NCBI GenBank assembly: GCA_019235995.1
Contig: JAFAJV010000108.1
Location: forward strand, 1 to 64,000
Length of the DNA stretch: 64,000 bases
Direction of reading: 5' to 3'
DNA from: Vulcanimicrobiota bacterium
GTDB lineage: Bacteria > Vulcanimicrobiota > Vulcanimicrobiia > Vulcanimicrobiales > Vulcanimicrobiaceae
Position numbers and translations under genes: made by a program
The notes under the pieces: model-generated
Seen by the model: only the letters and a program-made list of their open reading frames with translations
Told to the model about the DNA's origin: nothing
Database searches by the model: none
In this document: positions 34,911-43,861 of the stretch, in pieces
Position numbering within the stretch: position 1 is the first letter of the stretch
Layout of the letters: each line of letters begins with the position of its first letter

Positions 34911-35246
34911 TTACATCTTCATGACGGGGCGTACTTCGACCAGGCCCTCGCGGTCGAAGATCGGGCATCCACCGGCCAATTCGGCCGCCTGCACCAGATC
35001 CTTGGCCTCGATCAGGGTGTACCCGCCGACGATGTCCTTCGACTCTGCGTAGGGGCCGTCGGTGATGGAGCGCTGCTTACCGCGCACGACCTTTCCCTCG
35101 CCCTCGAGCGGCTGCCCGCGGTCCTTGAGATGGCCGTTGGTCTCGAGGTCTTGCATCCAGGCGATCCACTTCTGCATGACCTTCTCGCCCTCGGCAGGCG
35201 ACTCGGGGCGGCCGCCGCCACGGTACAGGAACACATATTCGCTCAT
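34911..35246 (-). CDS. DGPF-domain (YCII-related) protein, ECF42 partner
   Basis: 111 aa with an excellent ribosome-binding site (AAGGAGG, 7 nt before the ATG) that overlaps the mnmG stop. Ferredoxin-like YCII fold: EYVFLYRGG start, WIAWMQDLETNGHLKDRGQPL, and the DGPF-type motif ITDGPYAESKDIVGGYTLIEAKDL. In ECF42 systems these proteins are the partners and often targets of the sigma factor; their biochemical function is not known. It lies 9 nt upstream of the sigma gene. Confidence 0.9.
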   Translation of the reverse strand: MSEYVFLYRGGGRPESPAEGEKVMQKWIAWMQDLETNGHLKDRGQPLEGEGKVVRGKQRSITDGPYAESKDIVGGYTLIEAKDLVQAAELAGGCPIFDREGLVEVRPVMKM

Positions 35247-35258
35247 GTTGGGTCCTCC

Positions 35259-37139
35259 TTACGACACGATAGACGTTTGACCGGCGGCAGTTCCGACATC
35301 GCGTCGCGGGCGCCGGTGGAGGTACAGCCCGAGGATCGCGACGTCCGACGGAGTCACGCCCGGAATCCGGCCGGCCATCCCCAGCGTGCGGGGGCGCTGT
35401 CGCGTAAACTTCTCGCGCGCCTCACGCGAGAGCGCTCGGATCGCGAGGTAGTCGAAATCCTCCGGAATTCGCGCCTCTTCGATCGCGCGCGACCGCTCGA
35501 TCGCGAGCTCCTCTCGTCGCGCGTAGCCTTCGCATTTGAGCTCGATGGCAAGCCGCTCGCCGATCTCCCGCTCGAGCGGCGGATCGAAGCATGCCGCGAC
35601 GTCGCCGAACTCGAGCCGCGGGCGCCGCAAGGCGTCGGCGAGGGTGCTGCCGCGTTCGAAGCGTTCGCCGGCGAGCCGTTGGGCGCCGACCCGAGCCGTT
35701 TCCGCGCGATGACGCGCGCGCTCGAGCGCCGTACGGCGCCGTTCGAACTTCTCCCATGCCGCATCGTCGATCAGGCCCGCCTCTCGGCCCAGCGGCGTCA
35801 GGCGAAGATCCGCATTGTCATGGCGCAAGAGGATGCGGTGCTCGGCGCGCGACGTCAACATGCGGTAGGGTTCGTCGACGCCCTTCGTGACGAGGTCGTC
35901 GATCAGCACGCCGATGTACGCCTGACTTCGGCGCAACCGCATCGGTTCGTCCCCGCGCGCGGCTCGCGCCGCATTGATGCCGGCGATCAGGCCTTGCGCC
36001 GCGGCCTCCTCGTAGCCCGAGGTTCCGTTAAGCTGGCCGCAGTGAAAGAGGCCGGCGATGCGGCGCGTTTCCAGCGTCTCCCGCAGCTCGATCGGAGGCA
36101 CCATGTCGTACTCGACCGCATATCCGGCACGCAGCATCTCGCAGCGTTCCAAGCCGGGCAGCGTGCGCAGCATCTCCAGTTGCACCTCGGCCGGAAGCGA
36201 CGTCGAGAAGCCGCCGACGTACAGCGTCGGCTCGTCCCAGCCCTCCGGCTCGACGAAGATCTGGTGTGACGGGTTGTGGGCAAACTTGACGACCTTGTCT
36301 TCAATCGACGGACAATAGCGCGGTCCGATCCCGCGAATTAGGTCGAGACCGTAGAGCGGCGAGCGGTGGAGGTTTTCCCGCACCAGCGCGTGCGTTCGCG
36401 CGCCCGTCTGCGTGACGTAGCACGGAAGCTGCGGTCCGTAAAAGCGCGGCTCGCTGCGGTGCGAGAAGAGAAGAGGCGACGGACTTGGCGCCTGGACCAG
36501 CATCGCGGCCGGATCGATGCTGCGCTTGTCGATGCGGGGCGGCGTTCCGGTCTTGAGACGCAGCGTGGGAAATCCGAGGCGCCGCAGCGCGCTCGCGAGC
36601 CCGGCCGCCGGAGCCTCGCCGAAACGCCCCTCCGCAAGCACGACGTCGCCGCGGAAGGACTTCCCTCCCAGAAAGGTTCCAGTTGCGAGCACGACCGATG
36701 TCGCTCGATGACGCGTCCCGTCGGCGCAGCGGACCCCTCTGACGACCCCGCAGGTTACTTCCAGATCCTCGACCAGGCCCCGCAGGATGGTCAGGTTCGG
36801 CTCGGCACGGAGCAGCTCGAGGGCGGCGCGCGCATATGCGGGTTTGTCCATTTGCTGGCGCAGCGCGCGCACGGCCGGGCCCTTGCTCTCGTTGAGAAAA
36901 CGCGCGTGGAGGCTGCAGCGGTCGGCAATGATGCCCATGCTCCCCCCGAGCGCGTCGATTTCGCGCACGAGCTGTCCCTTGGCGCTTCCGCCGATCGAGG
37001 GGTTGCAGGGGAGCGTGCAGATCTTTTCCGGATCGCCCGTCACCAACAGCGTCGGGACGCCCAGCCGTGCGGATGCGAGCGCGGCCTCGACTCCGGCATG
37101 GCCGCCGCCGACCACGATCGTGCCGGCGTCGCCCGACAT
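35259..37139 (-). CDS. mnmG: MnmG/GidA, tRNA uridine-34 carboxymethylaminomethyl modification enzyme
   Basis: 626 aa from the ATG at 37139. FAD-dependent partner of MnmE in wobble-uridine modification. Dinucleotide-binding [58 protein letters not shown] and [29 protein letters not shown] are all present. [19 protein letters not shown] and the C-terminal helical MnmE-binding domain ([14 protein letters not shown]) complete it. The longer open frame to 37682 is antisense to the HdeD gene and is not coding. Confidence 0.96.
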   Translation of the reverse strand: MSGDAGTIVVGGGHAGVEAALASARLGVPTLLVTGDPEKICTLPCNPSIGGSAKGQLVREIDALGGSMGIIADRCSLHARFLNESKGPAVRALRQQMDKPAYARAALELLRAEPNLTILRGLVEDLEVTCGVVRGVRCADGTRHRATSVVLATGTFLGGKSFRGDVVLAEGRFGEAPAAGLASALRRLGFPTLRLKTGTPPRIDKRSIDPAAMLVQAPSPSPLLFSHRSEPRFYGPQLPCYVTQTGARTHALVRENLHRSPLYGLDLIRGIGPRYCPSIEDKVVKFAHNPSHQIFVEPEGWDEPTLYVGGFSTSLPAEVQLEMLRTLPGLERCEMLRAGYAVEYDMVPPIELRETLETRRIAGLFHCGQLNGTSGYEEAAAQGLIAGINAARAARGDEPMRLRRSQAYIGVLIDDLVTKGVDEPYRMLTSRAEHRILLRHDNADLRLTPLGREAGLIDDAAWEKFERRRTALERARHRAETARVGAQRLAGERFERGSTLADALRRPRLEFGDVAACFDPPLEREIGERLAIELKCEGYARREELAIERSRAIEEARIPEDFDYLAIRALSREAREKFTRQRPRTLGMAGRIPGVTPSDVAILGLYLHRRPRRDVGTAAGQTSIVS

Positions 37140-37147
37140 TGTCTTAG

Positions 37148-37720
37148 CTAGGTCGTCGTAGCGGCCGTCGGATGCGCGTGCGAGCGCAGCCGCAGCGAGA
37201 GCGCGATCATGATGATCCCGAAGACGATCGCATAGGCGGCGATGAGCCAGATGATGGCCAAGACGCCCGCGAGCGGAAACCAGATCATCAGAATGCCGAA
37301 CAGAATGGACGCGAGGCCGCCGATGATCAGCCAAACCTCGTTCGCCACGACCTTGCGCAGCTCCACCGCCGCCACGAGCTCGAAGATGCCGGTCAAAAAC
37401 GCCCACGCCGCAATCGTGAAGTAGAGGGCCAGCAGCGTGATGCGGATGTCGTAGAAGGTGATTGCTGCGATCAAGATGCCGATGATCCCCTCGATCACGA
37501 ACGGCCACCATCGCTGCTGCGTCTCCGCCGCACGCACCGCGGCGACGATGGCGAAGACGCCGTCGACCAGCGCGTACGCGCCGAACAGAACGCCGATCGC
37601 CACGATCGTGGCGCCGGGCCAGAGGAAGGCCAGAATTCCGAAGACTACGGCGGCGATTCCACGGATGAGCAGGGCCCACCAATTGCGCGCCAGGACATGA
37701 ACCGTCGAAACAGCCTGCAT
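37148..37720 (-). CDS. HdeD/DUF308 family membrane protein
   Basis: 190 aa from the ATG at 37720. Six hydrophobic helices arranged as repeats of two: [46 protein letters not shown] and [24 protein letters not shown]. The WWxLLxRGIxAIxxGI pattern repeated three times is the HdeD/DUF308 signature. In E. coli HdeD relates to acid resistance at high cell density; elsewhere the role is unknown. Inserted between mnmE and mnmG. Confidence 0.88.
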   Translation of the reverse strand: MQAVSTVHVLARNWWALLIRGIAAVVFGILAFLWPGATIVAIGVLFGAYALVDGVFAIVAAVRAAETQQRWWPFVIEGIIGILIAAITFYDIRITLLALYFTIAAWAFLTGIFELVAAVELRKVVANEVWLIIGGLASILFGILMIWFPLAGVLAIIWLIAAYAIVFGIIMIALSLRLRSHAHPTAATTT

Positions 37721-37721
37721 G

Positions 37722-38096
37722 CTAGAAGCTCCGTCCGTTCGCGAGATAAACGCGTTCGACCCGGCAGAGCTTGGGAGTCGGGCCATCCCATGGCTGGCCG
37801 GTGAGCGCGTTCGTCAGGTTGTGATTGATCTGGGCTCCGCGCGTAAAGTTGCCCTTGTCGATCAAGATGTAACGTTTGCCCATGTATCTCAGCAGAAAAT
37901 CCACCTCGGTGGCCGGCGAGTCGTGCGTGTTGTAGTAGACGACGTTGATGCCGTTGGTCAGGTTGCCGCCGTTGGAGTTGACGACGCAGCTGATGATCGT
38001 CACGCCGAGGTTCGACACGATCTTGGCCTGCGTCGACGCGGGTAAAGCGAAGATCGCGAGTGCCGTCAACGCGGGAAGAGCGCAGCGCATTACCAT
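37722..38096 (-). CDS. Small secreted protein, unknown
   Basis: 124 aa; an ATG at 38090 would drop two residues. Clear signal peptide (ALPALTALAIFALPASTQA, cleavage near 24). The mature part of about 100 aa has two Cys (in IISCVVNS and PKLCRVERV) that could form a disulphide. Beta-rich segments NGINVVYYNTHDSPATEVDFLLRY and RYILIDKGNFTRGAQINHNL. I do not recognise a family. It lies between mnmE and the HdeD gene with very short gaps. Confidence 0.7.
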   Translation of the reverse strand: MVMRCALPALTALAIFALPASTQAKIVSNLGVTIISCVVNSNGGNLTNGINVVYYNTHDSPATEVDFLLRYMGKRYILIDKGNFTRGAQINHNLTNALTGQPWDGPTPKLCRVERVYLANGRSF

Positions 38097-38105
38097 AACC
38101 TCCTG

Positions 38106-39515
38106 CTATTTTCCGATGCAGAAACGCGAGAAGATGCCATCGATCACCTCTTCGCCGGCTACCCGCTCGCTTACATGCCCGAGCGAAGAATACGCGCGGT
38201 GAAGCTCGGTCGCGATGAAGTCGATCGGCTCTCCGTCGTCGAGGGCCCGACGCGCCTCCCGAAGGCTGCCGAGTGCGGCGTTGACGCCGTCAAACTCGTG
38301 CAGGGCCACGAGGTGTGGGCGTGAGACGTCGATGCGCTCGCCGCTCCAGCCGAGACGCCCGATGGCCGCGCGCAGCTCGTCCAGGGTGCCTTGACGGCGG
38401 ACGCTGCCGACGATGGCCGCCGGCTCATCGATCTGGCCGGCCGCCCGCGTGCCGAGGTCGGCCTTATTGAAAAAGACGATGCGAGGCCGCCCGGCCGTGC
38501 GTTCCAAGATGTCGAGGGCATCCGAGCGCAGCGGCTCCGAGCCATCGAGCACGACCAGTGCGATGCCGGCCGCGGCCAGGGCCGCCTGCGTGCGCTCGAT
38601 GCCGGCGGCCTCGAGGCGGTCGGCGTGCGCGCGTATCCCCGCCGTGTCGATCAGGCGCACCGGCACGCCGTCGACGATGATCGCGTCCTCGATCGCGTCC
38701 CGCGTCGTGCCGGGAATCTCGGAGACGATAGCGCGCTCGAACCCGAGCAGGGCGTTGAGCAGCGAAGATTTTCCGGCATTGGGCGGGCCGACGATCGCGA
38801 CCGCCACGCCCTCGCGCACCAGCCGTCCGAGCTCGCCGTCGTGCCGCAACCGTTCCAGGCCTGCGACGACCGGTTCGAGACGGCGTTGCAGATCGTCTCG
38901 CCCTGGCTCGGGTACTTCCTCGGGGAAATCGATCGTGCCGGCGAGTTCCTCGACGACGCTCGCGAGCGCCGCGCGCAGCGAGCGAATTTCCTCGGCGAGG
39001 CCGCCGCCGAGGTTGGCGAGCGCGGCCGCAGCCGCGGCGCGCGTCTCGGCGCCGACCAGATCGGCGACGGCAACGGCCGCGTGCAAATCCAGCTTGCCGT
39101 TGAGGAAGGCGCGGCGCGTGAACTCGCCGGGTTGCGCCAGCCGGGCGCCGCAGGCTAGCGCGGCGCGCACGACCTCGCGCGCAACCACGGGTGAACCGTG
39201 GAGCTGCAGCTCCAGCATCGCTTCTCCCGTGTAGCTATGCGGCGCCGAAAAGGAGATCGCGAGCGCGCGGTCGAGTAGCCGGCCGCCTTCGTCGAGGACG
39301 TCCGCGCGGGTCGCCACGCGCGGATGCATCGACGCGTTCGTTCTCACCAGCCGCTGCGAGAGGGACGGCACGGCCGGCCCGCTGAGACGAACGATCGCGA
39401 TCGCCCCCTTCCCGGGCGGCGTCGCGATCGCGACGATGGTGTCGGTTGAAAAGGCGCTCCGCCCGTTGGGCTGTGCGCCCCCCGGCGGCAAAGCCGCCGG
39501 GGCCCCCGGATCCAC
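38106..39515 (-). CDS. mnmE: MnmE/TrmE tRNA modification GTPase
   Basis: 469 aa. N-terminal tetrahydrofolate-binding domain (DTIVAIATPPGKGAIAIVRLSGP, SYTGEAMLELQLHGSPVV), a helical domain, G domain with G1 GPPNAGKS (243-250), GTTRD, DTAGI and NKAD, and the invariant end FCIGK. The GTG start overlaps the jag stop, but the first 20 residues (GAPAALPPGGAQP) come from a GC-rich palindrome and look non-conserved; the functional protein may begin near residue 20, although no good alternative start codon is visible. Confidence 0.94.
   Translation of the reverse strand: MDPGAPAALPPGGAQPNGRSAFSTDTIVAIATPPGKGAIAIVRLSGPAVPSLSQRLVRTNASMHPRVATRADVLDEGGRLLDRALAISFSAPHSYTGEAMLELQLHGSPVVAREVVRAALACGARLAQPGEFTRRAFLNGKLDLHAAVAVADLVGAETRAAAAAALANLGGGLAEEIRSLRAALASVVEELAGTIDFPEEVPEPGRDDLQRRLEPVVAGLERLRHDGELGRLVREGVAVAIVGPPNAGKSSLLNALLGFERAIVSEIPGTTRDAIEDAIIVDGVPVRLIDTAGIRAHADRLEAAGIERTQAALAAAGIALVVLDGSEPLRSDALDILERTAGRPRIVFFNKADLGTRAAGQIDEPAAIVGSVRRQGTLDELRAAIGRLGWSGERIDVSRPHLVALHEFDGVNAALGSLREARRALDDGEPIDFIATELHRAYSSLGHVSERVAGEEVIDGIFSRFCIGK
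39480..39502. repeat. Perfect 23-nt GC palindrome at the jag-mnmE junction
   Basis: Arms CCCCGGCGGC (39480-39489) and GCCGCCGGGG (39493-39502) around AAA. It resembles dispersed REP-type palindromes of GC-rich genomes, but no second copy was noticed here. On the transcribed strand no T-run follows, so it is not a standard terminator; it could slow or modulate mnmE translation. Confidence 0.6.
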
Positions 39516-40120
39516 TAGCGAGGATGAATTACGACGCGTCGCTCCGGCTCTTCGCCTTCGGATTCGGTGCGCACGTGCTGCGAATCCGCGAGCACCAAGT
39601 GGATGATCTTGCGCTCGGACGGAAGCATCGGGTCGAGCTTTTGCGGCGCGTTCTCACGCATGCAGCGTTCGAGCATCGCGAGCGCCACGTTCTTGAGCTG
39701 GTCCGCGCGGTGCGCCCGGTAACCCTCCGCGTCGATCGTGTAGTAGTGGCGATTCGTTCGAACTCCGGCGTTGAACGCGTTGTTGAAGATGAGATTCAGC
39801 GCCTCGAGGGTGTTGCCGTGGCGGCCGATCAGCATCCCGAGGTGCGGCCCGCTGACCTCGAGATACTCCCCCTCGGTGCGCTCGATGTAATCGATCTCGA
39901 CGGGACCGACCCCCATGCCCGCGAGGATCTCGCGCAGCAGGTCGCGCGCCGGCTTGGCCGCCTCAGGAATCTCCTGGCGCGTTTGCGGACGCGCGGGCGC
40001 GCGGTGCGCTTGCGGGCCCTGACGCCTGCCCCCGCCGCGTCCCCCGCGGGACTTTCCTATCGTGCGGTCGCGAACGTCCGCCGGTTGTTCCTCGAACTCG
40101 AAATCATCTTCGTAGAGCAT
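39515..40120 (-). CDS. jag: Jag/KhpB-like RNA-binding protein (KH and R3H domains)
   Basis: 201 aa. An acidic then Arg/Gly-rich N-terminus (IGKSRGGRGGGRRQG), then a KH domain with the conserved loop GRHGNTLEALNLIFN and an R3H domain (PMLPSERKIIHLVLADSQHVRTES). The classical Jag_N domain is absent. The KhpB group binds RNA and affects cell division and envelope homeostasis in Gram-positives. Location after yidC is typical. Confidence 0.9.
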   Translation of the reverse strand: MLYEDDFEFEEQPADVRDRTIGKSRGGRGGGRRQGPQAHRAPARPQTRQEIPEAAKPARDLLREILAGMGVGPVEIDYIERTEGEYLEVSGPHLGMLIGRHGNTLEALNLIFNNAFNAGVRTNRHYYTIDAEGYRAHRADQLKNVALAMLERCMRENAPQKLDPMLPSERKIIHLVLADSQHVRTESEGEEPERRVVIHPR

Positions 40121-40128
40121 CGTCTAAC

Positions 40129-41016
40129 TTACGCCCCTCGTTTATTTTTGCGCTTCGACCGCGTGCCGCGCGCGGACTTCGCGGGACCCGACTTGGCGAC
40201 GCCGTTTCCGCTCGGCGAGGCCTTGGCCGCTCCGTCTTTCGGCGAGACCGCGGCTTGCGACTCCTGCGTGATCACGTGCTCGCTGTCGATCAGCGCGAGC
40301 GGCTGATGATAGCGGCGAAGTAAGTAGAACTGCTGGCCCATGGTGAAGGCGTTGTAGGAAAACCAGTAGAGCACCATCGCCGAGGGCCAGTGATATTTCC
40401 AACCCATGAAGCCGAGCAGCACGGGCGAGATGACGGCCATCATGCGCTGGGTTTGGGCCTGCTGCGGGTCCGTCGCGGGCATGCTGACGTAACGGACGCT
40501 GAGGTACATGGAGAACGCGTAGAGCAGGATCAGCACCAAATCCGGAAGCGCCAGGCTTGCGGCAAAGATCGGCGCACCGAGAATCGCCGGCGCTGCAGTC
40601 CCCTGCGTGATCGCGCTGCCTATCCATAGCCAGCTCTGATTCGCAAACAGCGTCTTGTGGTTCATCACCACGTAATAGACGCTGATGATGACGGGATATT
40701 GCACGAGCATCGGCCAGCAGCCCGCGAACGGATTGACGCGATGCACCTTGTAGAGCGCCATCGTCTCTTGCTGGAGTCGCTGTTTGTCGTCTTTGTATTT
40801 GGCTTGAAGCGCCTTGAGCTGCGGCGCGATCTTCTGCATTCCGAGGAATGCCTTGAATTGCGCCGTGTTCAGCGGCCAGAAGAAGACCCGGATCAGCGCC
40901 GCGAGGATCACCAGGCTCCAGCCGAGGTTGTTGATCGGCTTGTTGATGAGCATGACCGCCGACGACAGCACGTTGACGATGGGATCGAGCCACGACGCGG
41001 CGAGCAGCAAGTGCAC
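40129..41016 (-). CDS. yidC: YidC/Oxa1 membrane protein insertase (short form)
   Basis: 295 aa with a GTG start that overlaps the yidD stop by one base. Inserts membrane proteins with or without Sec. Core segments: NLGWSLVILAALIRVFFWPLN, the hydrophilic-groove Arg in this helix, a coiled loop (MQKIAPQLKALQAKYKDDKQRLQQE), NPFAGCWPMLVQYPVIISVYYV and SAMVLYWFSYNAFTMGQQFYLLRR. The tail is Lys/Arg-rich. It lacks the large periplasmic P1 domain of proteobacterial YidC (about 550 aa) and also lacks a lipobox. Confidence 0.94.
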   Translation of the reverse strand: MHLLLAASWLDPIVNVLSSAVMLINKPINNLGWSLVILAALIRVFFWPLNTAQFKAFLGMQKIAPQLKALQAKYKDDKQRLQQETMALYKVHRVNPFAGCWPMLVQYPVIISVYYVVMNHKTLFANQSWLWIGSAITQGTAAPAILGAPIFAASLALPDLVLILLYAFSMYLSVRYVSMPATDPQQAQTQRMMAVISPVLLGFMGWKYHWPSAMVLYWFSYNAFTMGQQFYLLRRYHQPLALIDSEHVITQESQAAVSPKDGAAKASPSGNGVAKSGPAKSARGTRSKRKNKRGA

Positions 41017-41243
41017 TAGCTACCTCGCTTGAAGTCCGGCACGAAGTCGACGCCCCCGGGGTTCCACGGGTGGCAGCGCGCGAGGCGCCTCGCCGCAAGA
41101 GCCGTGCCGTAGAGGGCGCCGTGGCGGACGACGGCTTCGAGCGCGTATTGCGAGCAGGTCGGATAGAAACGGCAGGCCCGAGGCAGCAGTGGCGAGACGG
41201 CGACTTGGTAGAGGCGGATCAGTCCCGCGAGCGCGACGCGCAT
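41016..41243 (-). CDS. yidD: YidD membrane-insertion efficiency factor
   Basis: 75 aa. Highly conserved pattern: ALAGLIRLYQVAVSPLLPRACRFYPTCSQYALEAVVRHGALYG, with three Cys, and RRLARCHPWNPGGVDFVPD. A small amphipathic protein that assists YidC. In its normal place between rnpA and yidC. Confidence 0.95.
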   Translation of the reverse strand: MRVALAGLIRLYQVAVSPLLPRACRFYPTCSQYALEAVVRHGALYGTALAARRLARCHPWNPGGVDFVPDFKRGS

Positions 41244-41251
41244 GGGATGTA

Positions 41252-41578
41252 CTACACCGGCCCCAGAGCCGAGGTTACCTCGGCCCGCAAATCGCCGAAC
41301 GATGCATTCGCCGCAAACGGACGCGCGACGAACAAGAGGCGCATCGCGTTGCGCGGTGCGAGGGCCTCGTCGAGAACCGCCGCGAGGCGCCGACGGAGCT
41401 TGTTTCGGAGCACGGCCTTTCCGATTGCCTTGCTCACCGTGATGCCGACGAGCGCGCGTGCGTCCCCGGGCAGCGCTTCGCTACGATAAATGACGAAGCT
41501 CTTCGTCGAAACGCGCCGGCCGTGCCGGCGCAAACGAGCGAAATCCGCTTGGCTGCGCAGGCTTGCAAAGCGGCGCAT
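41252..41578 (-). CDS. rnpA: RNase P protein component
   Basis: 108 aa basic protein that binds the RNase P RNA and the 5' leader of pre-tRNA. RSQADFARLRRHGRR start, VGITVSKAIGKAVLRNKLRRRLAAVL (the RNR-type helix) and LLFVARPFAA are diagnostic. Its ATG overlaps the rpmH stop (TAATG). The RNA subunit gene is not in the window. Confidence 0.94.
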   Translation of the reverse strand: MRRFASLRSQADFARLRRHGRRVSTKSFVIYRSEALPGDARALVGITVSKAIGKAVLRNKLRRRLAAVLDEALAPRNAMRLLFVARPFAANASFGDLRAEVTSALGPV

Positions 41579-41712
41579 TAGACCGTGAGACGATGACGCC
41601 CCTTCCTACGGCGGCGGGCCAGCACCTTACGCCCCTGCTTGGTGCTCATGCGCTCGAGAAATCCATGCACGCGCTTGCGGCGGCGATTGTGCGGCTGATA
41701 CGTCCGCTTCAT
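41578..41712 (-). CDS. rpmH: Ribosomal protein bL34
   Basis: 44 aa: [18 protein letters not shown] followed by [24 protein letters not shown], a complete match to L34. The longer frame upstream to 42345 is antisense to fabF. AAGGGA lies about 5 nt before the ATG. First gene of the long minus-strand cluster and transcribed from the promoter at 41765-41793. Confidence 0.97.
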   Translation of the reverse strand: MKRTYQPHNRRRKRVHGFLERMSTKQGRKVLARRRRKGRHRLTV

Positions 41713-41764
41713 AACGTCCCTTGTGGCGAAGAGTAATGCCACGCCCGGTGGCAGACAGCCCCTG

Positions 41765-41793
41765 ATTATATCCACCCCTACCGGCGAGCGCAA
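41765..41793 (-). promoter_or_regulatory. Sigma-70-type promoter of rpmH
   Basis: On the minus strand: TTGCGC (41793-41788), a 17-nt spacer, and a perfect TATAAT (41770-41765). It predicts a 5' leader of about 46 nt before rpmH. The rest of the 181-nt divergent region to fabF shows no clear fabF promoter. Confidence 0.65.
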
Positions 41794-41893
41794 GCAGCCG
41801 CGAGGGCCGCGCGGCGATCCGGACGAGCCGCTCGCCGTGCGGGGAAGCACCTCGGGGTCGCCGTAACTTGGTGAAGTTTTGAGCGTGTCCACT

Positions 41894-43147
41894 ATGCAGC
41901 CGCCTGCCCGCCGGCGGGTCGCCGTGACGGGGCTCGGCGCCGTCACTCCGGTCGGCAACACCCGCGAGGAGTTCTGGCGGCGTCTGGTGGCCGGGGAGTC
42001 GGGCATCGCCCCGATCACGGCCTTCGACGCGGCGGACTTCATCACGCGGATCGCGGGAGAGGTCAAGGACTTCAAGCCCGAGGAGCTCATCGGGCGGAAG
42101 GAAGCGCGACGGATGGACCGTTTCACCCAGTTCGCCTTCGTGGCGGCGCGCGAGGCCATCGAAGATGCGAAGCTGCCGGACGACGCGGAATTTAAGCAGC
42201 GCGTGGGAGGCGTCATCGGAACCGGGATCGGCGGCATCATCACCTTTTGGCTCAATTCGGATAAGGCGAACGAGAACGGGACGTGGTCGAAGGTGACGCC
42301 GTTCTTCATCCCCATGCTGATGGCGAATGCGGCGCCCGCCCACATCTCGATGGCCTACGGCTACCGGGGGCCATTCTTTGCCGCGGCGAGCGCCTGCGCG
42401 AGCGCCAACGACGCGATCTGCACCGCCTACAACGCGGTCGCCTACGGTGACGCGATCGCGATGATCACGGGCGGGAGCGAGGCGACGGTGTCGCCGCTCG
42501 CGATCGGGGGCTTCTCGTCGATGCGGGCGATGTCGACGCGCAACGACGATCCCGCGCGCGCCAGCCGGCCGTTCGACAGGGAGCGCGACGGATTCGTCCT
42601 CGGCGAGGGAGCGGGGATTCTCGTGCTCGAGGAGTACGAGCATGCGCGCAAGCGCGGCGCGAGGATCTACTGCGAGGTGCTCGGATACGGGCAGTCATCG
42701 GACGCCTACGACCTCGTCGCTCCCGACCCGGACGGCAAGGGAGTGCGCCTCGCTTTCGCGCGAGCGTTCGAAAGCGCGCGGATCGGGCCCGAGGACGTGG
42801 ATTACATCAACGCCCACGGCACGTCGACGCCGATGGGGGATCCGGCCGAGTCCAAGGCAATCGAGACCACGTTCGGCGAGCACGCGTTTCGGATCGGCGT
42901 AAGCTCGACGAAATCGATGCACGGTCATGCGCTCGGGGCGGCCGGCGGCATCGAAGGCGTCGCGACGGTGCTGTCCGTCCATCTCGACGTCATGCCGCCG
43001 ACCACGAACTACGAGTTTCCCGATCCGGAATGCCGGCTCGACTACGTCCCCAACGTCGCCCGCAGCGCCCCGATCCGCGTTGCGCTCTCGAATTCGTTCG
43101 GTTTCGGGGGGCACAACAGCGTCATCGTCTTCGGCAAGGCGAGATAG
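41894..43147 (+). CDS. fabF: 3-oxoacyl-ACP synthase II (FabF)
   Basis: About 417 aa from the ATG at 41894; TTG 41879 and GTG 41885 are in-frame alternatives. Condensing enzyme of fatty-acid elongation. Thiolase fold with catalytic Cys168 ([10 protein letters not shown]), His in [14 protein letters not shown] and His in [15 protein letters not shown], and ending [14 protein letters not shown]. fabF-rnc-smc is the tail of the common plsX-fabD-fabG-acpP-fabF-rnc-smc cluster, but the earlier genes are absent here, and divergent rpmH lies upstream. Confidence 0.95.
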   Translation: MQPPARRRVAVTGLGAVTPVGNTREEFWRRLVAGESGIAPITAFDAADFITRIAGEVKDFKPEELIGRKEARRMDRFTQFAFVAAREAIEDAKLPDDAEFKQRVGGVIGTGIGGIITFWLNSDKANENGTWSKVTPFFIPMLMANAAPAHISMAYGYRGPFFAAASACASANDAICTAYNAVAYGDAIAMITGGSEATVSPLAIGGFSSMRAMSTRNDDPARASRPFDRERDGFVLGEGAGILVLEEYEHARKRGARIYCEVLGYGQSSDAYDLVAPDPDGKGVRLAFARAFESARIGPEDVDYINAHGTSTPMGDPAESKAIETTFGEHAFRIGVSSTKSMHGHALGAAGGIEGVATVLSVHLDVMPPTTNYEFPDPECRLDYVPNVARSAPIRVALSNSFGFGGHNSVIVFGKAR

Positions 43148-43162
43148 AACGAGCGGTCCGAC

Positions 43163-43861
43163 GTGAGTGGCGAGGCAAACCGGCGGCGACTGCGCGCCCT
43201 GCTTCGTCTTGCGGATGTCCGCAAGCCCGGCCAACTGGGCGCGTTCGAATCGGCGTTCGTTCATCAGAGCTATGCCAAGGAGCACGGCGGCGCGTCCAAC
43301 GAGCGAATGGAATTCCTGGGCGACTCGATCCTCGGATGCATCACCGCGGCGTGGCTCTACGACTCTTTCACCGGGGAGCCCGAGGGCATGCTCACGCTGC
43401 GTAAGGCCGCCATCGTCAACGACGCCCAGCTCGCGCGCACGGCGCGGCGCCTGGAGTTCTCGGATTCGATGCACCTCGGCGCCGGCATGCGCGCCGCGGG
43501 GGGTGCCGAAAACACTTCCGTGCTCGCCGACGCGTTCGAAGCCTTCGTGGGCGCGCTCTACCTTCGGTTCGGGCTGGAGAAGGCGCGGCATTTCGTCGTC
43601 ACGCAGCACATCGAACAACTCGATCATTCGGCCGACGCGCTTCTCGACGCGAAGACTCGATTGCAGCACTACGCGCAAGAGCATCTGGCCGCGACTCCGG
43701 TCTATCGCGAGACGAGCCGCGGCACGCCGCAGCGGCCGGCCTTCAAGTCGCGCGTCATCGTGAAGGGCAAGATCCTGGGCAGGGGCGACGGTCCTTCGAA
43801 AAGGGCCGCGCAGCAGGCGGCCGCCGAGGCGGCGCTCGTCTCCATCAAGGATCGCCCGTGA
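43163..43861 (+). CDS. rnc: Ribonuclease III
   Basis: 232 aa with a GTG start. Cleaves double-stranded RNA in rRNA and mRNA processing. Signature NERMEFLGDSILG carries catalytic Glu and Asp residues; LADAFEAFVGALYLRFG is the second active-site helix. The C-terminal dsRNA-binding domain is DAKTRLQHYAQEHLAATPVYRE to GDGPSKRAAQQAAAEAAL. It overlaps smc (GTGA). Confidence 0.95.
   Translation: MSGEANRRRLRALLRLADVRKPGQLGAFESAFVHQSYAKEHGGASNERMEFLGDSILGCITAAWLYDSFTGEPEGMLTLRKAAIVNDAQLARTARRLEFSDSMHLGAGMRAAGGAENTSVLADAFEAFVGALYLRFGLEKARHFVVTQHIEQLDHSADALLDAKTRLQHYAQEHLAATPVYRETSRGTPQRPAFKSRVIVKGKILGRGDGPSKRAAQQAAAEAALVSIKDRP

Noticed and set aside
39480-39502. Rho-independent terminator of jag
   Set aside because: The stem is strong but no T-run follows on the transcribed strand.
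41765-41775. DnaA box upstream of rpmH (near-match ending TCCACC)
   Set aside because: Only 7/9 and isolated; the sequence is better explained as the TATAAT of the rpmH promoter.
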